This document shows, one piece after another, positions 5,193-8,472 of a stretch of 8,472 nt of DNA. Position numbers and translations under genes: made by a program. The notes below the pieces were generated by a model, which searched no databases, was not told the DNA's origin, and saw nothing but the letters and a program-made list of their open reading frames with translations. The stretch is taken from the NCBI GenBank assembly GCA_015661045.1, contig JACVQG010000042.1:1-8472 (forward strand), written 5' to 3'. Every line of letters starts with the position of its first letter. The stretch's first letter is position 1. Source of the DNA: Dehalococcoidia bacterium (GTDB taxonomy: Bacteria > Chloroflexota > Dehalococcoidia > JACVQG01).

Positions 5193-6209
5193 ATGGAAGA
5201 AGAGATACGGAAAAAACCGGAAGAAGCTCCTCTGATGGAGCAGGTCCTTTATGAAGTCAAGAAGGTCATCGTCGGGCAGGACCATCTACTGGAGCGTGTG
5301 CTTATAGCCATACTATCACAGGGCCACCTGCTGGTTGAAGGCGTGCCGGGGCTGGCCAAAACATTAACGGTAAAGACATTGTCTCAGGCAATCCACGGCA
5401 CCTTCAAACGCATCCAGTTTACTCCAGACCTTGTCCCCGCCGACCTCGTTGGTACGCGCATCTATAATCAAAAGACAGGCGAGTTCAGCACCTCGCTTGG
5501 TCCTGTATTTACCAACCTGTTGCTGGCCGATGAAATTAACCGCGCCCCCGCCAAGGTCCAGAGCGCCCTGCTGGAGGTGATGCAGGAACGCCAGGTTACC
5601 ATCGGCGGCGAGACGTTCAAGGTGCCCGAGCCGTTCCTGGTGATGGCAACACAGAACCCCATCGAGACGGAAGGTACTTACCCCCTTCCCGAGGCCCAGG
5701 TGGACCGCTTTATGATGAAGGTGCTGGTTGATTATCCCACCGAACAGGATGAGTTTGTTATCGTTGAGAGGGTGACAGGCTTACCTTCGATCGTGAAATC
5801 GGTCCTGACCACGGCACAGCTTATCGACCTTCAGCACCAGGCCGAGAAGGTTTATGTAGATCCGTCGCTAATCGGGTATGCAGTGCATGTGGCTGCCGCC
5901 ACCCGCGACCCGGAAAAGTGTGGAATTACTGACATTGCAAAGTACATCATGTACGGCGCCAGCCCCCGCGCCTCCATAAATCTCATCATAGGGGCGCGCT
6001 CCCTGGCTTATATCAGGGGGCGTAACTATGTCATACCCCAGGACGTGATTGACCTGGCCCTGGACGTAATGCGGCACCGTCTTGTCCTTTCATACGAAGC
6101 TATGTCCGATGGCATCACTTCCGATATGATTATTCAGCGGGTCCTGGAACATGTTAAAGCGCCCGCGCAACCTTTGCAGACCCACGCGGAAGTAAATGCA
6201 AAACCCTGA
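5193..6209 (+). CDS. moxR: MoxR-family AAA+ ATPase
   Basis: The 338-residue protein is of normal MoxR length. It has Walker A GVPGLAKT (50-57), Walker B LLLADEIN (109-116), sensor 1 in MATQNPIE (N155), the characteristic EGTYPLPEAQVDRF segment (160-173) with the arginine-finger region, and GASPRA (255-260) as sensor 2. MoxR ATPases form hexameric rings and act as chaperones that remodel or insert cofactors into partner proteins, together with vWA-domain proteins. Here the next two genes supply a DUF58 and a vWA partner. The ATG at 5193 is chosen because GGAG (5183-5186) lies 6 nt upstream; an in-frame TTG at 5181 would overlap that site. The gene probably begins the operon, as there is a 119-bp gap from the protease gene, but no clear promoter was found in it. 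All catalytic motifs are intact. Confidence 0.96.
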   Translation: MEEEIRKKPEEAPLMEQVLYEVKKVIVGQDHLLERVLIAILSQGHLLVEGVPGLAKTLTVKTLSQAIHGTFKRIQFTPDLVPADLVGTRIYNQKTGEFSTSLGPVFTNLLLADEINRAPAKVQSALLEVMQERQVTIGGETFKVPEPFLVMATQNPIETEGTYPLPEAQVDRFMMKVLVDYPTEQDEFVIVERVTGLPSIVKSVLTTAQLIDLQHQAEKVYVDPSLIGYAVHVAAATRDPEKCGITDIAKYIMYGASPRASINLIIGARSLAYIRGRNYVIPQDVIDLALDVMRHRLVLSYEAMSDGITSDMIIQRVLEHVKAPAQPLQTHAEVNAKP

Positions 6210-7110
6210 GAGGATACTACAACGACTTGATTGGACGGTGGTCCGCCGTCTTGACGGGCTGTTACAAGGCGAGTACCGCACCCTGTTCCATGGTTTTGGC
6301 CTGGACCTGGCGGATATTCGTGAGTACCAGTTCTCTGATGACATCCGCTATATTGATTGGAACGTCACTGCCCGCATGCAATCGCCGTATGTCCGTCAGT
6401 TCGTAGAAGACCGGGAGGTGACAGCCTGGTTCCTTCTCGACTTGAGTGCGTCGGTAGATTTTGGTACGGTGCAGGTGCTCAAGCGTAACCTGTTGATTGA
6501 TTTCGTCACTGTATTAGCGCGCCTGCTTACCCGCCGCGGCAACAGGGTGGGCGCCATCTTTTTTAATGGTAATGCCGGGAGTGTAATCCCCTCACAGAGC
6601 GGCAAGCCCCAGGTCTTGCGCCTCATTGATGCCGTACTCAACCAGCCCAGGCTGAAGCGCTCCCCTCCGACGGACCTGTCAGAGCTTCTGGAGATAGCCG
6701 GGCGCGTAATCCGTCGCCGGTCGCTGGTTTTCATTGTATCGGACTTCATAAGCGTACCCGGTTGGGATAAGCCACTTGGAGTTTTAGCCCGACGGCACGA
6801 GGTCCTGGCGATCCGCCTGTTCGATCCCCGGGAAACTGAACTTCCCGATATCGGGCCTATTATAATGGAGGACTCCGAGACCGGAGAGCAGCTATATGTC
6901 GATACCCACGACCATAAATTTAGAAAACGGTTCATCGAAGCCGCCCGGCGGCGGGAATATGAACTGAGGGTTATTTTTGGCCGCGCCGGGGTAGATGCGG
7001 CTGCACTATCGACTGAAGATGATCTGGTGAAAGGGATCATACGGTTTGCCACCCTGCGGAAACAAAGGAAATCGTCACCGGCATCGTTTGCCAGAGCCCG
7101 AGGAGGTTAA
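6196..7110 (+). CDS. DUF58 domain protein (vWA-like partner of MoxR)
   Basis: The 304-residue protein carries the DUF58 signature REYQFSDDIRYIDW (42-55), followed by a vWA-like fold. The metal-site motif DLSAS gives D82, S84 and S86, and VSDF gives D183. No membrane segment is seen, so it is probably cytosolic. In MoxR gene clusters this protein always stands between the ATPase and the vWA proteins and is thought to link the ATPase to its membrane partner; its biochemistry is not settled. It overlaps the moxR gene by 14 bp in another frame, which implies translational coupling. GGAAG lies 3 nt before the ATG. The gene ends at TAA 7108-7110, with AGGAGG (7101-7106) inside its last codons. It appears intact. 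Confidence 0.94.
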   Translation: MQNPERILQRLDWTVVRRLDGLLQGEYRTLFHGFGLDLADIREYQFSDDIRYIDWNVTARMQSPYVRQFVEDREVTAWFLLDLSASVDFGTVQVLKRNLLIDFVTVLARLLTRRGNRVGAIFFNGNAGSVIPSQSGKPQVLRLIDAVLNQPRLKRSPPTDLSELLEIAGRVIRRRSLVFIVSDFISVPGWDKPLGVLARRHEVLAIRLFDPRETELPDIGPIIMEDSETGEQLYVDTHDHKFRKRFIEAARRREYELRVIFGRAGVDAAALSTEDDLVKGIIRFATLRKQRKSSPASFARARGG

Positions 7111-7150
7111 TCGTATGATAGGGGTGAGATATGTCTTTCCTGTGGGTTGA
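7101..7150 (+). promoter_or_regulatory. Strong Shine-Dalgarno with a short competing ORF before the vWA gene
   Basis: AGGAGG (7101-7106) is ideally spaced (8 nt) for ATG 7115, not for the vWA start at 7131. ATG 7115 opens only 11 codons (MIGVRYVFPVG) and stops at 7148-7150, inside the vWA gene in another frame. It may be a leader peptide that tunes vWA translation, or a chance result of the gene junction. Confidence 0.3.
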
Positions 7151-8243
7151 TCTGTTATGGTTTCTGATATTAGTCCCGTTGCTGATTTTAGCCTATATAC
7201 TCATCCAACGCCGGAGGCAGAAGTATGCCGTGCGATATGCCAGCCTCTCGCTGGTCAAGGATGCGCTGGGGCGCGGGCCTGGATTTCGCCGCCATATTCC
7301 ACCACTCCTGTTCCTCCTGGGTGTGACGGTGCTGCTCCTGGCGCTGGGGCGTCCGATGGCAACTATCACGCTGCCATCCCAGCAGAGTATGGTTATCCTT
7401 ACCGTGGATGTATCGGGAAGCATGCGGGCAGAGGATTTGAAACCTAACCGGATAGAGGCGGCGAAAGCGGCAGCCAGGACGTTTGTAGAAAAACAACCGG
7501 CCAATGTTCGCATCGGTGTCGTCTCGTTCAGCGACAATGCGGCGGTAGTCCAGGCGCCGACAATTGACCGTGAAGCTGTGCTCGGGGCCATAAACCGTCT
7601 CACAACCCAACGGGGCACAGCGATAGGCCGCGGCATCCTCACTTCACTGGATGCCATCTTCGAAGAGCCGGCTCCTAAAGCTACATCCAGTCCCCGTGAC
7701 TCCCTGGCGCTGCCCACGCCAGTGCCCACGCCAACACCGGTGCCGCCGGGCACCTTCGCCCCGGCTATCGTCGTACTGCTGAGCGACGGCCAGAGCAACG
7801 TGGGGCCGAGGCCGCTGGATGTAATAGAACAAGCGTCAAACCGGGGCGTCCGTGTCTATACGGTTGGCATGGGCAATCCTGAGGGCACTATTCTAAGGGT
7901 AGAGGGGCGTTCGGTCCGGGTGCGGCTGGATGAGGAGACACTCAAACGTATCGCCGAGAAGACAGATGCCAGCTACTTCAAGGCAGGCACCGAAACCGAT
8001 TTACTCAATATCTATGAGAATCTGGGAACCCGACTGGTCTTTAAACCGGAACAGACGGAGATACGCTTTCCTTGTTGTGGTTCAACCGTCTACCGTAGCC
8101 ACCCCCGGGCGTGTCCGTATGACTATTTAAGAGACCCCCCTAGTGTGCTGACAGTAGAATATATTGCTTTTTGCTCACTGTCGCCTGCGGTGGATGGGGG
8201 TTTTCGACCCCGGGCAAAGGTCCGAATAAAAAGGTCCGAATAA
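7131..8243 (+). CDS. BatA-like vWA membrane protein with altered, frameshifted C-terminus
   Basis: This 370-residue frame has two N-terminal membrane helices (about 5-25 and 57-73) and then a vWA domain. The metal-site residues are intact: D93, S95 and S97 in DVSGSM, T163, and D219 in LLSDG. A Pro/Thr-rich linker (PTPVPTPTPVPP, 195-206) is inserted within the vWA domain. Up to I311 (KPEQTEI) it matches the usual BatA-type protein. Such proteins then have a third membrane helix and end shortly after. Here the frame goes off into about 59 unrelated Cys/Pro/Arg-rich residues, while the expected ending LSLLWFNRLP and a stop lie in another frame at 8063-8098. A deletion of most of the third helix with a frame change explains this. 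The protein may still bind its partners but probably has altered membrane topology. Start ATG 7131 has GGGGTG 3-8 nt upstream. Confidence 0.88.
   Translation: MSFLWVDLLWFLILVPLLILAYILIQRRRQKYAVRYASLSLVKDALGRGPGFRRHIPPLLFLLGVTVLLLALGRPMATITLPSQQSMVILTVDVSGSMRAEDLKPNRIEAAKAAARTFVEKQPANVRIGVVSFSDNAAVVQAPTIDREAVLGAINRLTTQRGTAIGRGILTSLDAIFEEPAPKATSSPRDSLALPTPVPTPTPVPPGTFAPAIVVLLSDGQSNVGPRPLDVIEQASNRGVRVYTVGMGNPEGTILRVEGRSVRVRLDEETLKRIAEKTDASYFKAGTETDLLNIYENLGTRLVFKPEQTEIRFPCCGSTVYRSHPRACPYDYLRDPPSVLTVEYIAFCSLSPAVDGGFRPRAKVRIKRSE
8063..8098 (+). pseudogene. Displaced native C-terminus of the vWA gene
   Basis: Frame 2 reads TLSLLWFNRLP followed by TAG. This matches the expected last residues of BatA-type proteins in MoxR clusters, where the third membrane helix ends in an LSLLW-like stretch. 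It starts directly after the last native codon of the current gene (8061-8063), overlapping it by one base. This is strong evidence that a deletion, not divergence, altered the gene. Confidence 0.7.
8216..8243 (+). repeat. Tandem 14-bp direct repeat (two copies)
   Basis: AAAGGTCCGAATAA occurs twice head to tail (8216-8229, 8230-8243), followed by a partial third start (AAGG). The second copy supplies the stop codon of the altered vWA frame. Likely a slippage duplication. Confidence 0.85.
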
Positions 8244-8355
8244 AAGGAAGCTTTTGGTTTCGCTTATCCACTCCCTGATAGGAAGCCACAAACATGGATA
8301 TTATTATCGCTTGATGCTCTGTCAGTACACTAGCAAACGGAAAGAGATAGTTACC

Positions 8356-8376
8356 GGGCAGTCTGGAGTCCTGCCC
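8356..8376. other. 6-bp hairpin
   Basis: GGGCAG (8356-8361) pairs with CTGCCC (8371-8376) around a 9-nt loop. There is no T-run after it on either strand, so it is not a clear terminator. Confidence 0.3.
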
Positions 8377-8397
8377 CGTAGGCAAGCGGACTTTGCA

Positions 8398-8427
8398 TTG
8401 ACAGCCAGCGCTTCGTAGTCCTATAAT
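8398..8427 (+). promoter_or_regulatory. Perfect-consensus sigma-70-type promoter pointing out of the window
   Basis: TTGACA (8398-8403) and TATAAT (8422-8427) both match the consensus exactly, with an 18-nt spacer. Transcription would start near 8434. A 7-bp inverted repeat (TTCGTAG 8412-8418, CTACGAA 8448-8454) brackets the -10 box and start site and could be an operator or an early transcript hairpin. The gene it drives lies beyond the window. Confidence 0.7.
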
Positions 8428-8472
8428 TCTACTAAGTTATTTAAAGGCTACGAACGGGGATAGTACTCTACG

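Larger units (their letters stand above)
8099..8472. other. Non-coding end of the window
   Basis: After the ancestral stop of the vWA gene no credible gene is seen in any frame; the minus frame 8140-8385 has no motif. The stretch holds a 14-bp tandem repeat, a hairpin at 8356-8376 and a strong promoter at 8398-8427. The usual next genes of a MoxR cluster (a second vWA protein) are absent, so synteny breaks here. Confidence 0.55.

Noticed and set aside
6396..7052. 218-residue minus-strand ORF
   Set aside because: It is fully antisense to the DUF58 gene, Arg/Ser-rich as expected of an antisense shadow in GC-rich coding DNA.
8197..8211. GGGGttttcgaCCCC as a terminator of the MoxR operon
   Set aside because: The stem is short and no T-run follows; it also lies within the altered vWA frame.
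8140..8385. 81-residue minus-strand ORF at the window end
   Set aside because: No motif, no ribosome site, and it runs antisense across the tandem repeat and the vWA tail.
1..8472. CRISPR array, rRNA, intact prophage or defence system
   Set aside because: No regularly spaced repeats, no rRNA motifs, no phage structural genes, and no recognised multi-gene defence module beyond the candidate nucleotidyltransferase pair.

Overview
The window looks like chromosomal DNA from a Chloroflexota bacterium, most likely Dehalococcoidia-like. This is inferred from gene content, not from a marker gene: a membrane-anchored HtrA-type protease sits upstream of a MoxR / DUF58 / von Willebrand A (BatA-like) cluster, the vWA protein carries a PTP-rich linker, and a large-serine-recombinase tail runs into a tRNA gene. 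The species cannot be fixed from this sequence.

Layout. (1) 1-511: the last 30 codons of an unidentified gene, then a universal stress protein gene whose Shine-Dalgarno overlaps that gene's stop codon. (2) 512-1802: about 1.3 kb without an intact gene. It holds one possible decayed minus-strand ORF (599-817), a GC-richer stretch with several hairpins (about 1001-1206) and AT-rich inverted repeats. (3) 1803-2369: an OmpR-type response regulator with a complete receiver domain but a DNA-binding domain that stops after its first helix. (4) 2370-3860: a graveyard of mobile-element and regulatory fragments. It contains a possible transposase C-terminus followed by a 13-bp inverted repeat, a minus-strand stub of a second response regulator, a minus-strand nucleotidyltransferase plus small charged protein (possible toxin-antitoxin-like pair), and the frameshifted C-terminus of a large serine recombinase that reads into the 3' end of a minus-strand tRNA-Val(GAC). 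The simplest reading is the eroded end of an element that integrated at this tRNA. The tRNA has its own good promoter.

(5) 3861-5073: a short leader with two alternative hairpins, then the trypsin-like protease. (6) 5193-8243: the MoxR AAA+ ATPase, a DUF58 protein overlapping it by 14 bp, and the BatA-like vWA protein. In this widespread group the ATPase and the MIDAS-bearing vWA/DUF58 proteins are thought to work together in maturation or quality control of envelope proteins; the protease next door fits such a role (inference). The vWA gene is damaged. Its expected C-terminal membrane helix is missing, and the expected C-terminal residues LSLLWFNRLP followed by a stop are still readable in another frame at 8063-8098, so the current protein ends in an unrelated tail. 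(7) 8244-8472: no gene; a 14-bp tandem repeat just upstream, a hairpin, and a perfect-consensus sigma-70-type promoter pointing out of the window.

The main story is the contrast between a conserved envelope operon and an eroded integration scar. I see no clearly new multi-gene system. The best candidates for follow-up are the nucleotidyltransferase pair and the damaged vWA gene.
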